A stretch of DNA of 64,000 nucleotides from Streptomyces sp. NBC_01288 (GCF_035982055.1 NZ_CP108427.1:1612001-1676000), one strand, 5' to 3'; positions 47,104 to 56,356 are shown, counted from the stretch's first letter. The notes: generated from the sequence alone by a model not told the origin. Made by a program: numbers and translations.

Positions 47104-48339
47104 TCATCTCCGGCGCGGTCGGCGTGACTTGCGTGACCCGCGTGGCAGCAAGCCGACCGCCGCCATCGGTACGGCGGCCAGCACCAGCCAGGGCACGGCC
47201 GCGGGCAGCCCCATGTCGAGGAGGGTGCCGGTGGCCGCGCTGCCGAGGAGGACGATCAACCCCGAGACGGAGGACAGCGCGCCGGTGTAGAGGCCGAGGC
47301 GTCCGGGTTCAGCGAGGTCGGGGACCCAGGCGCGGGCGACAGGGGCGATGAGCATCTGGCCGAGGGTGAGCAGGACGACGAAGCCGGTCGCGGGCAACAG
47401 CCCGGTGGTACCGGTCAGTTCGGCGGGCCGGCCCACCGCCACGACCATGAAACCTACGGCGATCAGCAGCAGCCCGGTCGCCATGGACCGGCGCGGGTCG
47501 AGCCGCTCCCCCGCCCATCGGGTGACGGGCAACTGCGCGGTCACCACCAGCAGCGAGGACAGCGCGAACAGCCAGGCGAGCGGCGCCTGCGAGCCCGCCG
47601 CGCGCTCCACCTCCTCGGGGAGGGCCAAGTAGAGCTGGTTGTAGGCGAGGAGATAGGCGCCGTAAGCACAACACAGCGCCAGAAAGGGCCGGTTGCGCAC
47701 CAGGGCCCGCAGGCCGCCCTTCTCTTTGATGTGCGGCCGCCCGGGAATGCGCTGCGGCAGCAACCACGCATGGCCCGCGAGGACGAGCACGAAGACCCCG
47801 GCCCCGGCGAGACACGCGACCCGGAAATCCACGGCCAGGAGCAGCGCACCGAGCAACGGCCCTGCAAACGCCCCGACTTGACCGGCGACGGTGAACAACG
47901 CGAGCACTCGGGTCCGGGACCCCCCGCCCGCCTCCTCCCACTCGACCGCCTGCCGCGCGACCTCGGACTCCACCGCCGGTGAGAACAGCGCGGCGGCGAA
48001 CCCGATGAGCAGTACGGCCCCGAAAACGGCCCACGTCTCGTCCGCGTATCCGAGCCAGCCGAACCCGGCGATCCGCAGCACGCACCCCGCGAGCACCACG
48101 GGCCGGACGCCGTACCGGTCGGTGAGGGCCCCGCCGACCACGAACAGCCCCTGCTGGCTGAAGGTCCGCAACCCCAGCACGAGACCGACGAGCCAGCCCG
48201 CCATGCCGATCGCGTCCGCCAGATGCTCGGCGAGGAACGGCAGCACCGCGAAGAAGCCGATGTTGAAGGCGAGTTGGGTGAGGATCAGCAGCCGGAGCAG
48301 CGGGGAGAGCGGGGTCCGCACGAGGGCCACGGAGGTCAT
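47104..48339 (-). CDS. MFS transporter (MdtH-like exporter)
   Basis: A 411-residue, 12-helix permease. The N-terminus LILTQLAFNIGFFAVLPFLAEHL and loop motif GGALTDRYGVRPVVLAG resemble the MdtH/YceL-type drug exporters. It starts in the stop codon of the fused permease gene, so it is the last member of a GNAT-binding protein-permease-exporter operon. In such a setting it may export a small metal-binding or signalling molecule whose return is handled by the ABC system, but no biosynthetic gene is present. The C-terminal tail is Arg-rich. Confidence 0.82.
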   Translation of the reverse strand: MTSVALVRTPLSPLLRLLILTQLAFNIGFFAVLPFLAEHLADAIGMAGWLVGLVLGLRTFSQQGLFVVGGALTDRYGVRPVVLAGCVLRIAGFGWLGYADETWAVFGAVLLIGFAAALFSPAVESEVARQAVEWEEAGGGSRTRVLALFTVAGQVGAFAGPLLGALLLAVDFRVACLAGAGVFVLVLAGHAWLLPQRIPGRPHIKEKGGLRALVRNRPFLALCCAYGAYLLAYNQLYLALPEEVERAAGSQAPLAWLFALSSLLVVTAQLPVTRWAGERLDPRRSMATGLLLIAVGFMVVAVGRPAELTGTTGLLPATGFVVLLTLGQMLIAPVARAWVPDLAEPGRLGLYTGALSSVSGLIVLLGSAATGTLLDMGLPAAVPWLVLAAVPMAAVGLLPRGSRKSRRPRRR

Positions 48340-50201
48340 CGAGCGGCCAACTCCCCTCGTGTGCCAGCCCCTTGCAGACTCCCGGCGGCCGTGACCGCCA
48401 GCGCGCCGAGCAGGGCGAGTACGGCGGCGGGGGCCAGGACTGCCCAGGGGGCGCGTTCGGCATAAGGCTGGTTCTCGGCGAGGAGCAACCCCCATTCCGG
48501 GGAGGGCGGTTGCGCGCCGAGGCCGAGGAAGCCGAGCGAGGCGAGGGCAAGCGCGACACCGGGCAGGCGGAGCAGGGCGTGCCGGGTGACGGGTGGCAGG
48601 ACGGCGGGCAGGAGTGAGTGGCGGAGGATGTGCCAACGGCCCGCGCCCAGACCCCGGGTGGCGGTCACGTGCAGGGTCGCGCGTTCCTGGAGCAGCAGTG
48701 CGGAGGTGTGCGCGGCCAGGGGCGTCCAGGCGAGGGCGGCCACGGCGAGCGCGGGTGTCGCCGCACCGCTTCCCGCGACGACGGTGACCAACAGGGCGGC
48801 GAGGACCGGCGGTACGGCGTTCACCGTGTCGACGAGCGGCCCGGACAGCCGGGGCAACAGCCCGAGCAGTACGCCGGCCCCGAGCGCGACGGCACTGATC
48901 GCGAGGGCGAGCAGCAGGGTGTCGACGGCACCGTGGGCGACCCGCGCGAGGAGATCCCGGCCGAGCGCGTCCGTGCCGAACGGGTGGGCCCAGGTGGGGC
49001 GTTGGAGACGCAGCCCGGTGTCGAGGGCGAGGGGATCCCGGGGCAGACCGAGCGCGACGACACCGAGGAGGAGCGTGCCGTAGACAAGAGGCGGTGTTCG
49101 TCGGGGAGTTGAGGTGCTGGGCCCGTGGAGGGAGGGGAGGGCGTCGGCGCGTAGTGCGGGGCCGATGAGGAGGCGTGCCGTGAGACGGGTGAGTCCGGCG
49201 GCGACGGCGGCGAGCAGGAGAAGGGCGAGGGTGCCTGCCTGAAGCACGGGCAGGTCCTGGGCGAGGGCGGCCTGGAGGGTGGTGCGCCCGAGCCCCGGGA
49301 TGTCGAAGATCCGCTCGACGGCGACGGCCCCGCCGGTCAACCCGACGACGAACAAACCCATGTTGGGCAACAGCCCGGGCAGACACCGCCGCACGGCCTG
49401 TCGGGCGATACGCCCCCCGGACAACCCCCGCGCGGCAGCGGCCCGCACCCACGGCTCGCCGAACGCCCCCGGCAACAGATCATCGAGCAACCTCCCCAGC
49501 ACAGCCCCGGCAGGCACCCCCAGCGCAAGCGCCGGCAACACCACCCAACGCGGCCCGTACCACCCGAGCGCGGGCAGCCACCCGAGCTGCACCCCGACGA
49601 CGGTGGCGAGCACGGACGCGGTGAGGAACTCGGGGAGCGCGGCGAGAACGGCGGAGCCGGTGCCGCCGGGGCGCTCTGCGGGACGGCGGAATCGCCGCCG
49701 GAGGCGGGACTCCGACCGCGCCGCAGAGCCAGTACCGCCGAGCCTCCGTGCGACGAACTCCCCCAGCGTGCCCGGGAATCCGGGCCCACCGTCACCCGGG
49801 CGCCCCACCGCACGCGCACCCCGACGCAATGTCCGCGCACACACCAACCCTGCCGTGACAACGGCCACCGCGACCGCCGCGCCCATCAACAGCAGGGACG
49901 CGCCCAGGGCTTGGAGCACTCCGGGCATGACCTCGGCGCCGGAGATCCAGGAACGCCCGGCGTCGCCACGCGGCAGGCCGCCGAGCCACTGGCCGAGGAG
50001 GTGCAACGGGCCGTTGTCGAGGCCGAGTTGGGTGCGGACGGTGGCGAGGACCTCGGGGTCGGGGTCGCGTTCCGCCGAGCGGGCCTTGAGGACGGTGAGG
50101 GCCGGGTCGGTGCGGGAGAGCCAGGGCAGCAGGCCCACCGCGCACACGAGGGTGGCCGCGAGGAAGGCGCGCCACAGGAGCGTGGCCGTGCGGTGCGGCA
50201 T
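48336..50201 (-). CDS. Fused ABC transporter permease (DppB-DppC type, two domains in one chain)
   Basis: A 621-residue protein joining two peptide/nickel-type permeases. The N-terminal unit (about 1-320) has an ATVRTQLGLDNGPLHLLGQWL segment and an EAA loop at RAAAARGLSGGRIARQAVRRCLPGL. The C-terminal unit (about 350-621) has the DppC signature HPFGTDALGRDLLARVAHG and a second EAA loop VTATRGLGAGRWHILRHSLLPA. Usually these are separate genes. No ATPase gene is adjacent. A palindromic insert lies in the first domain at 49673-49729. The gene follows the binding-protein gene by 3 bases. Confidence 0.85.
   Translation of the reverse strand: MPHRTATLLWRAFLAATLVCAVGLLPWLSRTDPALTVLKARSAERDPDPEVLATVRTQLGLDNGPLHLLGQWLGGLPRGDAGRSWISGAEVMPGVLQALGASLLLMGAAVAVAVVTAGLVCARTLRRGARAVGRPGDGGPGFPGTLGEFVARRLGGTGSAARSESRLRRRFRRPAERPGGTGSAVLAALPEFLTASVLATVVGVQLGWLPALGWYGPRWVVLPALALGVPAGAVLGRLLDDLLPGAFGEPWVRAAAARGLSGGRIARQAVRRCLPGLLPNMGLFVVGLTGGAVAVERIFDIPGLGRTTLQAALAQDLPVLQAGTLALLLLAAVAAGLTRLTARLLIGPALRADALPSLHGPSTSTPRRTPPLVYGTLLLGVVALGLPRDPLALDTGLRLQRPTWAHPFGTDALGRDLLARVAHGAVDTLLLALAISAVALGAGVLLGLLPRLSGPLVDTVNAVPPVLAALLVTVVAGSGAATPALAVAALAWTPLAAHTSALLLQERATLHVTATRGLGAGRWHILRHSLLPAVLPPVTRHALLRLPGVALALASLGFLGLGAQPPSPEWGLLLAENQPYAERAPWAVLAPAAVLALLGALAVTAAGSLQGAGTRGELAAR
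49673..49729. repeat. Nested palindromic insert inside the permease gene
   Basis: GCTCTGCGG (49673-49681) and CCGCAGAGC (49721-49729) are perfect complements, with further small inverted repeats between them (GGCGG/CCGCC, GGAG/CTCC). The stretch encodes an Arg-rich linker (SESRLRRRFRRPAERPG) that interrupts an otherwise hydrophobic permease domain and keeps the frame. It resembles the small palindromic elements scattered in streptomycete genomes. Confidence 0.5.
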
Positions 50202-50204
50202 GGT

Positions 50205-51719
50205 TCAGCGCCGGGTTCCGGGGCCGACGAGGGTGCGCTCGTACGGGTCGAGGAGGACGCCCCGCACCGAGGTGCCGACGCCGGTGACGACCCGTTGGTG
50301 CACGAGCGGCACGACGGCGTCGGTGCCGAGGATCTCGGCCTCGGCTGCCATCGCCGCATTCTGGCGTGCGGAGGTGTCGGCGGTGCCCTCGGCCTTCGCC
50401 ACGGCCCGGTCGACGGCCTTGTCGCACAGCAGGGCGAGGTTGTAGCCGCCGTCGCAGGTGTAGTCACTGGCGAGCACGGCCACCGGATCGCCCGTGTCCA
50501 CCAGGGTGTTGCGGGCGACGACGAACGCGTCGAACTTCCCGGCCAGCGCGTCGCTCTCGATCCGCGAGTACTCGCGGACCTCCAACTCGACCTTGAATCC
50601 CGCCCTTTCCAGCTGCTGCTTCAACACCTGGGCGACTTCGGGGAGTTCGGGCCGGTTGTCGTACGTCGCGAGGGTGATGGTCCGCCCGCCGGGTGCCACG
50701 GGCTCGGCCCGGCCCACCGGTTGCTCGCGCTTGCCCGCGGCCCAGGTGACGGCGGGGCCGTAGATGCCCGTACCCGCGTCGGCGTGACCTTCGTGGACGC
50801 CCTTGGCGAGTGCGGAGGTGTCGACGGCCTCGCGGGCGGCGGCGCGGAGCTTCGGGTCCTTGAACGGGCCTGTCCTGGTGTTGAGTTGGAGGCTCGTGGT
50901 GCGGGTGGTGGCGGTCTCGCGTCGGGTGTCCGCGTCGAGGGTGGCGGCCTGGGCGACGGGTATCGCCTCGGCGACGTCGACCTGCCCGGTGCGCAGCGCG
51001 TTGGTGCGGGCGGTGCCGTCCGCGATGAACCGTGCGTCGATTCCGGAGGCCTGGGCGAGGCCGCCCCAGTAGTCGTCGAAGCGGTCGAGGGTGGCCGCCG
51101 TGGAGCCGGTGACCTTCGTCAGTTCGAAGGGACCGGTGGCGGTGCCGACCGGGTCGACGCGGCCCTTCTCCTCGTACGCCTTCGGGGAGAGCACGGCGAG
51201 GGCGGGCCCTGCCAGCCTCAACGGCAGTACGGGATCAGGGGAGTTGGTGGTGACGCGCAGTCGGTCGCCGGCCACGGCTTCGGCGGTGAGAGTGACACCG
51301 GAGAGCGCGGCCGGGGCGGGCTTCGCCTCAGCGGCATGGCCGAGGGCGGTGGCCACGCGGGCCGGGGTGACCTCGGTGCCGTCCTGGAAGGTGGCCTCGC
51401 GGAGTGTGAACAGCCAGCTGCGGTCGCCCTCCCGCTGCCAGGACCGGGCGAGCGCGGGGGCGGCGGAGCCGTTGGCGTCCAGCGAGGTCAGGCCTTCGGT
51501 GACACCGAGGCGGCTGAGGACGGTGGCGTCGGCGCCGTACGGGGAGAGGTTCTCGGCGGGCGGGAACGCGAGGGCGACGCGCAACCGGGAACCGGACTCC
51601 CCGGTCGCGTCCCCGCTCTCCTCACCGGCGGAGGCGAAACAGCCGGTGAGGAGCGGGGCGAGGGTGAGGGCGAGGAGCAGGCGGGCAGGGCGGGTTCGTC
51701 CAGGTCGCATCGCGGTCAT
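50205..51719 (-). CDS. ABC transporter solute-binding lipoprotein (SBP_bac_5, peptide/nickel type)
   Basis: A 504-residue lipoprotein with a signal ending in APLLTGCFA. The mature part shows the family-5 binding-protein layout (RVALAFPPAENLSPYG, LARSWQREGDRSWLFTLREATFQDG, TGPFELTKVTGSTAATLDRFDDYWGG, IRQ-like C-terminal lobe). It would capture an oligopeptide, metal chelate or similar ligand for the fused permease downstream. ATG 51719 overlaps the acetyltransferase stop. The ligand is unknown. Confidence 0.88.
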   Translation of the reverse strand: MTAMRPGRTRPARLLLALTLAPLLTGCFASAGEESGDATGESGSRLRVALAFPPAENLSPYGADATVLSRLGVTEGLTSLDANGSAAPALARSWQREGDRSWLFTLREATFQDGTEVTPARVATALGHAAEAKPAPAALSGVTLTAEAVAGDRLRVTTNSPDPVLPLRLAGPALAVLSPKAYEEKGRVDPVGTATGPFELTKVTGSTAATLDRFDDYWGGLAQASGIDARFIADGTARTNALRTGQVDVAEAIPVAQAATLDADTRRETATTRTTSLQLNTRTGPFKDPKLRAAAREAVDTSALAKGVHEGHADAGTGIYGPAVTWAAGKREQPVGRAEPVAPGGRTITLATYDNRPELPEVAQVLKQQLERAGFKVELEVREYSRIESDALAGKFDAFVVARNTLVDTGDPVAVLASDYTCDGGYNLALLCDKAVDRAVAKAEGTADTSARQNAAMAAEAEILGTDAVVPLVHQRVVTGVGTSVRGVLLDPYERTLVGPGTRR

Positions 51720-52258
51720 CGCCCCATCGCCAGTTCGAAGTGCACGATCCCCTGCCCGCCGCCCGGGTCGTCGCGCTCGTCCTGCACGACCTTCCCGAGC
51801 GACCGCCAGAACGCCTCGGCGCCGGGTACGGCGGGATCGGTGTGCAGGTAGACGGCGCGGTAGCCGCCGTCGGCCGCGGCGAACGCGAGGAGTGCGGCGA
51901 CGAGGTGCCGGGCGAGGCCGCGCCGGCGGTGCGCGGGGCGGACGTAGACGCGGCGCAGTTGCGCGGTCCCGCCGGAGGGGTAGCGCTCGGCGAGGTCGCG
52001 CGGGTTCGGCGGGTGGACCGGTCCACGGGAGTCGAGGGCGGCGGTCGCCACGACCGTGCCGTCGGCGGGGTCGAGCGCCACGAGGAGGGTGTGGCGGGCC
52101 GGGGCGAGATAGGCGGCGGCCGGGTCGATGATGTCGCCGTGCCAGCGGGGCACGTAACCGGTGTGGAAGTCGCGGTAGACGGTGTCGAGCATCACGGCAC
52201 GCGCACCATCGATATCGTCCGGGCCTGCCGCCCTGATGCAGTATTCAAGCACTTGCAC
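51716..52258 (-). CDS. GNAT-family N-acetyltransferase
   Basis: A 180-residue acetyltransferase. The acetyl-CoA loop is in LRRVYVRPAHRRRGLARHLVAALL and the C-terminal strand in YLHTDPAVPGAEAFWRSLG. The frame is open to 52624 but conserved sequence starts at YCIRAAGPDDI, so the start is GTG 52258 or 52252. There is no Shine-Dalgarno; TATGAT sits just upstream (52261-52266), so the mRNA may be leaderless. It is the first gene of the transporter operon and may acetylate the transported compound. Confidence 0.82.
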   Translation of the reverse strand: MQVLEYCIRAAGPDDIDGARAVMLDTVYRDFHTGYVPRWHGDIIDPAAAYLAPARHTLLVALDPADGTVVATAALDSRGPVHPPNPRDLAERYPSGGTAQLRRVYVRPAHRRRGLARHLVAALLAFAAADGGYRAVYLHTDPAVPGAEAFWRSLGKVVQDERDDPGGGQGIVHFELAMGR

Positions 52259-52408
52259 ATCATATGCATTAAGACTCCCAGGCCTTGATCGCCCTTGGAC
52301 CGTTCCCGGATCACCCTTGATCCACTGGATTTGACAGCCTCGCGGCCACCCCCTAAAACCTAGCCACATGACATTCATTTTCAAAACTGCGATCGCGGCG
52401 GACCGGTA

Positions 52409-53368
52409 GTGCGCGTCGCGTTCGTCGGCAAGGGCGGCAGCGGAAAGACCACACTGTCGGCCCTCTTCGCCCGCCACCTGGCCCGCGCCGGCGCCCCCGT
52501 GCTCGCCATCGACGGCGACATCAACCAGCACCTGGCCGAGGCCCTGGCCCCCGACACGCTTCCCGGCACCAAACCGGTCACCGCCCCACCCCTGGCCGCC
52601 CACCTGACCGAGCTCAAGAACCACCTGCGCGGCACCAACCCCCGTATCGCCTCCCCCGAGGCCATGATCAAGACCACACCACCGGGCCGCGGCTCACGCC
52701 TTCTGCGCCTGCTCGGCGACGACGAGGTGCATGCCCGGCATGTGGTCCGTGCGGGTGACGTACCGCTGATGGCGACGGGCGAGTTCGAGGAGAGCGACCT
52801 CGGGGTGGCCTGCTACCACTCCAAACTCAGCGCGGTAGAGCTGTACTTGAACCATCTCGTCGACGGCCCCGGCGAATACGTCGTCGTCGACATGACGGCC
52901 GGCGCCGACGCCTTCGCCTCCGGCCTGTTCACCCGCTTCGACCTGACGTTCCTGGTGGCCGAACCCACCCGCAAGGGCGTCTCCGTGTACCGCCAGTACC
53001 GCGACCACGCCCGGGAGTTCGGCATCCGCCTCGCCGTGATCGGCAACAAGGTCACCGGCGAGGAAGACCTGCTCTTCCTCAAGGAGGAGGTGGGCGACGA
53101 CCTCCTCACCCACCTGGTCCACTCCCCCGCCGTCCGCGCCGCCGAACAGGGCCGGGCACAGGGCGAGTTGGAGCCGCACAACGTGCACGCCCTGCATTTG
53201 CTGCGTGAGGCGGTCGACGCCCACCCCAGGGACTGGCCGACCCTGCACCGCCACGCCGTCGACTTCCACCTCCGCAACGCCACCGCGTGGGCGGACAGGG
53301 CGACGGGCCTGAACCTCGCGGCCCAGGTCGACCCGGACTACGTACCGGGCCCGACGCCACAGCCCTGA
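52409..53368 (+). CDS. CooC/ParA-like P-loop ATPase
   Basis: A 319-residue SIMIBI-class ATPase with a deviant Walker A motif FVGKGGSGKTTLSALFARHLA at the N-terminus, DGDINQHL as the switch, and VVVDMTAGADAFASGLFTRFD as Walker B region. The layout resembles CooC-type ATPases that load metals into enzymes. GTG 52409 is the start. The SCO5389-family gene 49 bases downstream is its usual companion in streptomycetes, so the two likely act together; the target is unknown. Confidence 0.82.
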   Translation: MRVAFVGKGGSGKTTLSALFARHLARAGAPVLAIDGDINQHLAEALAPDTLPGTKPVTAPPLAAHLTELKNHLRGTNPRIASPEAMIKTTPPGRGSRLLRLLGDDEVHARHVVRAGDVPLMATGEFEESDLGVACYHSKLSAVELYLNHLVDGPGEYVVVDMTAGADAFASGLFTRFDLTFLVAEPTRKGVSVYRQYRDHAREFGIRLAVIGNKVTGEEDLLFLKEEVGDDLLTHLVHSPAVRAAEQGRAQGELEPHNVHALHLLREAVDAHPRDWPTLHRHAVDFHLRNATAWADRATGLNLAAQVDPDYVPGPTPQP

Positions 53369-53417
53369 CCACCACCCGCCCACTGTTCCCCAACTACCAG
53401 ACAGGACACCCCTCTTC

Positions 53418-53810
53418 ATGTCTCTCGACGTCTCCCCGAAGCTCCTCGCCGAAGCCGAACACGGTGACATCCACGAGGCGGACTTCGTGGACACGGTCCG
53501 CACATCCCTCCCGTACGCCTACGACCTCGTCGCCGGCCTCGCCACCGAACTCCGCGCCGGCACAGCCGAGTTCACCGACAACCAGACCCCGCCCCCGTCG
53601 GAACAGGAACGCGGCCAGCTGCTGCGGGCGCTGGCCAGCGACGCGATCCGGGGCAGCCTGGAACGCCACTTCGGGGTGACCCTGGCCTTCCAGAACTGCC
53701 ATCGGGTGGCGGCGTTCCGGCCGGGGGCGCTGGACGGGGAGACGTATGCGCGGTTTACCTCGGTGCGGGCCCAAGTGCTGAATCAGTCGCCGGAGTTCAG
53801 GGACTGCTGA
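53418..53810 (+). CDS. SCO5389-family conserved protein
   Basis: A 130-residue protein that I recognise as the family named after S. coelicolor SCO5389 (MSLDVSPKLL, ADFVDTVRTSLPYA, DNQTPPPSEQERGQLLRALASDAIRG, LERHFGVTLAFQNCHRVAAF, VLNQSPEFRDC at the end). It has no known catalytic motif, but two conserved Cys are visible. Start ATG 53418 follows a purine-rich site. It probably works with the upstream CooC-like ATPase. Confidence 0.85.
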   Translation: MSLDVSPKLLAEAEHGDIHEADFVDTVRTSLPYAYDLVAGLATELRAGTAEFTDNQTPPPSEQERGQLLRALASDAIRGSLERHFGVTLAFQNCHRVAAFRPGALDGETYARFTSVRAQVLNQSPEFRDC

Positions 53811-54025
53811 TGCAGCCAAGGGCGTGGACAGGCTCCACCCCGACTGCGCTACCGTTGTCACACGTTGCGCGCCTTCCCGGAGGGTACGGAGCGGAGTTCA
53901 CAGTCCAGTCCGCTGGTTGTGAGTGACGGTTGGTGAATCCACCACGTGGACCTCGCCTCGGCGAGGGCGGATGCCCGGTAGGGCGATCCCTGCCATTCCG
54001 CACTCACCACTGAGGAGTGGCCTCA

Positions 54026-54154
54026 ATGAACCCTCTCGAGTACAAGCCCGCGTGTCGTCCCTGGGTCCGCGAGGTCCTGGTCGGCGCCGCCGCCGGAGTC
54101 GTCTCCAACCTTGTGTTGGCGATGCTGGCGGCGGCAGCGCACCTGCTCTTCTGA
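54026..54154 (+). CDS. Small predicted membrane protein, 42 residues
   Basis: From ATG 54026 a 42-residue frame reads MNPLEYKPACRPWVREVLVG followed by a hydrophobic helix rich in Ala, Val and Leu (GVVSNLVLAMLAAAAHLLF) to the stop. The ribosome-binding site GAGGAG at 54012-54017 lies in the loop of a small CCACT/AGTGG hairpin. I believe similar 40-residue proteins are common in streptomycetes (a DUF6408-like family), but I could not check. Terminator-like hairpins follow at once, which supports a real transcript. Confidence 0.65.
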   Translation: MNPLEYKPACRPWVREVLVGAAAGVVSNLVLAMLAAAAHLLF

Positions 54155-54162
54155 GCAGGTCG

Positions 54163-54187
54163 GTGGCGGGCCCGGTGAGCCCGCCAC
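54163..54187. terminator. Hairpin between small ORF and helicase gene
   Basis: GTGGCGGGC pairs with GCCCGCCAC across 7 bases. Just before it, ACCTGCTC (54141-54148) and GAGCAGGT (54153-54160) form another perfect hairpin over the end of the small ORF. Both lie between convergent genes. Confidence 0.65.
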
Positions 54188-54226
54188 TCTCAGCTCGGCC
54201 GGAGATCTCGCCCCCTCCCCGGCACC

Positions 54227-56347
54227 TCAGAACAAGGGCCGCTGGTCGTGCTGCGACCCAGCACGTCGCTTGCGCGACCTGTTGCGGCCACCACGGCCCG
54301 GCCGGGGCAGATGCGGTGCGCGGGCCTCCGGCGGAAGGTTCTCCCACGTCGGGCGGAGACCGTGGATGTGCACGTCACCCACCAGCTTCTTGAGGTAGGC
54401 GCGCGTCTCGTCGTCCGTCGAGTAGAGCACTGTCGCCCGAGTGGCCCGCGTCATGAGCACGTGGTAGGCGTGCCGGACAAGGCGGGCGAAGTCCTCGTCG
54501 TCGACGCTGCTCGCGCGGACCTTGGGATCGAACGACCCCGGCGTTCCCACCCGCTTGACCCCCGACTCCGGGTCCTTGCGCTCCTTGCCCCGGCGGAACA
54601 CCCAGCGATCGCCCCGGCGCACCATGTCCTCACCCATGATCACGCCGCACCAGTCCCATTCGAGTCCCTGGGCGGTGTACACACAGCCGATCTGACCGAG
54701 CCCGTTCCCGTGCACCGACCAGATCTTCGACGGCGGTGCGTCGTCCTCGCAGAAACTCTCGCTGTCGGCGTTCCACGGGCGGTGCCAGTCGCCGATACGG
54801 ACGTCAGCCTCGAGTCTCTTCTCCTTGCCCTGGGGCTTCGTCCACGGCCAGCAGTAACCGGCGACCATGCGCGCGGAGGCGCCCGCGAGTGCTTCCGAGC
54901 GGATGACACGTTCGAGTTCCTCGGGGCTGTCCGCGATCTCCACGTGCATCAGACCGTCCGGGATCCACTCCGCCGCCTCTTCGTCGCTCACACCGAGTGC
55001 GGCGCGGACCCACCGGATGTAGCCGTCGCTGCCGCCGCAGCGGAACTGCTCGCTCAGCTGGTAGCGGACCAGTTCGGCGTCGTTGCGCTCGGCCGCGTCC
55101 TCGATCAGTTCGACGGTGCCGACTTCGTTCGGCCGTACGGACTGACTCCGGTCCAGGAAAAAGACCGTCAGCCGGGACGCGTCGATGAGTTCGTCCACCT
55201 GTGGGCGGGTGCCCTGCTGTTCCGGCCGCCAGAAGCGGCTGGTCGAACGATCGCGGAGGCGATGGGCCTCGTCGCAGACCAGGACGTCGAGAGGGGGATC
55301 GGGTGTGGTGACGAAGCTGCTGAAGTAGGTGAAGGACTCCTTGAACTCCCGGTCGCCGTACCCGACGTGTTCCTGCATGGCCCCGTTGAAGGCCCTGCTG
55401 CCGCTGGCGTACTTGACCGTGCGTCCCTCGCTCTCCAGGTCCGCCTTGATCTGCAGGCCGATGGCGCTCTTGCCGGTGCCGGCGCCTCCGGTCACCAGGA
55501 ACACCACACGCCGCTCGTCGGGGATGAGCGCGGGTGCGGAGGGATCTCCCAGGACCTGGGCGGCGGTGGACCGGATGCCGTCCGCGATCTCCCGCTGTCG
55601 TCCGCGCAGCGTGAACACGGTGTCCTCGCCACGCGACCGGATCATGGCGTCGAGCAGCGGCGTATTGCGCAACTGCATGCCGTGCAACAGGATCTCGGCG
55701 GCGGACGCTCCTCCGTCCTCGGCGAAGTTCTTGCGCAGATCGGAGAGCAGCCGATCGCGCCCGTCGCGCGTGTAGACCTGCGCGCAGGGACCCGTCGGCG
55801 CGTCTACGGCCACCAGCGGGGCCACGGACGCGTCGCTGGCATTGTGCAGGTAGGCGAAGCCGCCGCATTCGAAGGGGAGTCCGCTCAGCGGCCCGCGGTC
55901 ACCGGTGAACGCGTCGTAGTACTCGGCCAGTTGCAGCGCGGGGTGCTTCTTCTCCCCCATGCCCGGCACATGCACCATCCCTGCCACGGTCGACTCCACC
56001 CGGGTCACCGTCGACCAGCGCTTCAGCTCGACGAGCTGGACCGAGACGGACCGTGTGTCGGGATGCTGTCCGACCAGTACGACGTCGATGAGCCGGGGAC
56101 CGCCGGGCGTGCCGGACTCGTCGATCGTGGCCGCGCACTCCACGATCATCTCCACGGTGCCGCGGTCGGCGGCCACGAGATCCTTGGCGAGATCGACCAG
56201 GCTCTCGGCCCAGGCACCGCGTTCGGACACCGAGGCGTCCGACCCGCGGAAGTGCCGCCAACGGGCAGCGAGGTGCGGCACCATACGCCGACGTGAGTTC
56301 AGGGTGAGCAGATCCTGCGCCGACAGCTTCAGCAGGAGCATGGACAC
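54227..56347 (-). CDS. PD-(D/E)XK-like domain plus DUF2075 helicase/ATPase, paralogue A
   Basis: A 706-residue protein from GTG 56347 (ATG 56341 also possible). Residues about 60-190 carry a restriction-nuclease-like core (GPRLIDVVLVGQ followed by VQLVELKRWS, the D...ExK pattern). A DUF2075 superfamily-1-type helicase follows, with Walker A FLVTGGAGTGKSAIG, Walker B VLVCDEAHRLRD, the conserved LSEQFRCGGSDGYIRW, and late motifs CVYTAQGLEWDW and HVLMTRATRATVLY. The tail is basic (GRGGRNRSRKRRAGS). It is adjacent to a paralogue of the same design, and each has an identical leader hairpin. A role in phage or plasmid defence is likely but inferred. Confidence 0.85.
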   Translation of the reverse strand: MSMLLLKLSAQDLLTLNSRRRMVPHLAARWRHFRGSDASVSERGAWAESLVDLAKDLVAADRGTVEMIVECAATIDESGTPGGPRLIDVVLVGQHPDTRSVSVQLVELKRWSTVTRVESTVAGMVHVPGMGEKKHPALQLAEYYDAFTGDRGPLSGLPFECGGFAYLHNASDASVAPLVAVDAPTGPCAQVYTRDGRDRLLSDLRKNFAEDGGASAAEILLHGMQLRNTPLLDAMIRSRGEDTVFTLRGRQREIADGIRSTAAQVLGDPSAPALIPDERRVVFLVTGGAGTGKSAIGLQIKADLESEGRTVKYASGSRAFNGAMQEHVGYGDREFKESFTYFSSFVTTPDPPLDVLVCDEAHRLRDRSTSRFWRPEQQGTRPQVDELIDASRLTVFFLDRSQSVRPNEVGTVELIEDAAERNDAELVRYQLSEQFRCGGSDGYIRWVRAALGVSDEEAAEWIPDGLMHVEIADSPEELERVIRSEALAGASARMVAGYCWPWTKPQGKEKRLEADVRIGDWHRPWNADSESFCEDDAPPSKIWSVHGNGLGQIGCVYTAQGLEWDWCGVIMGEDMVRRGDRWVFRRGKERKDPESGVKRVGTPGSFDPKVRASSVDDEDFARLVRHAYHVLMTRATRATVLYSTDDETRAYLKKLVGDVHIHGLRPTWENLPPEARAPHLPRPGRGGRNRSRKRRAGSQHDQRPLF

Positions 56348-56356
56348 GAAGTGGTT

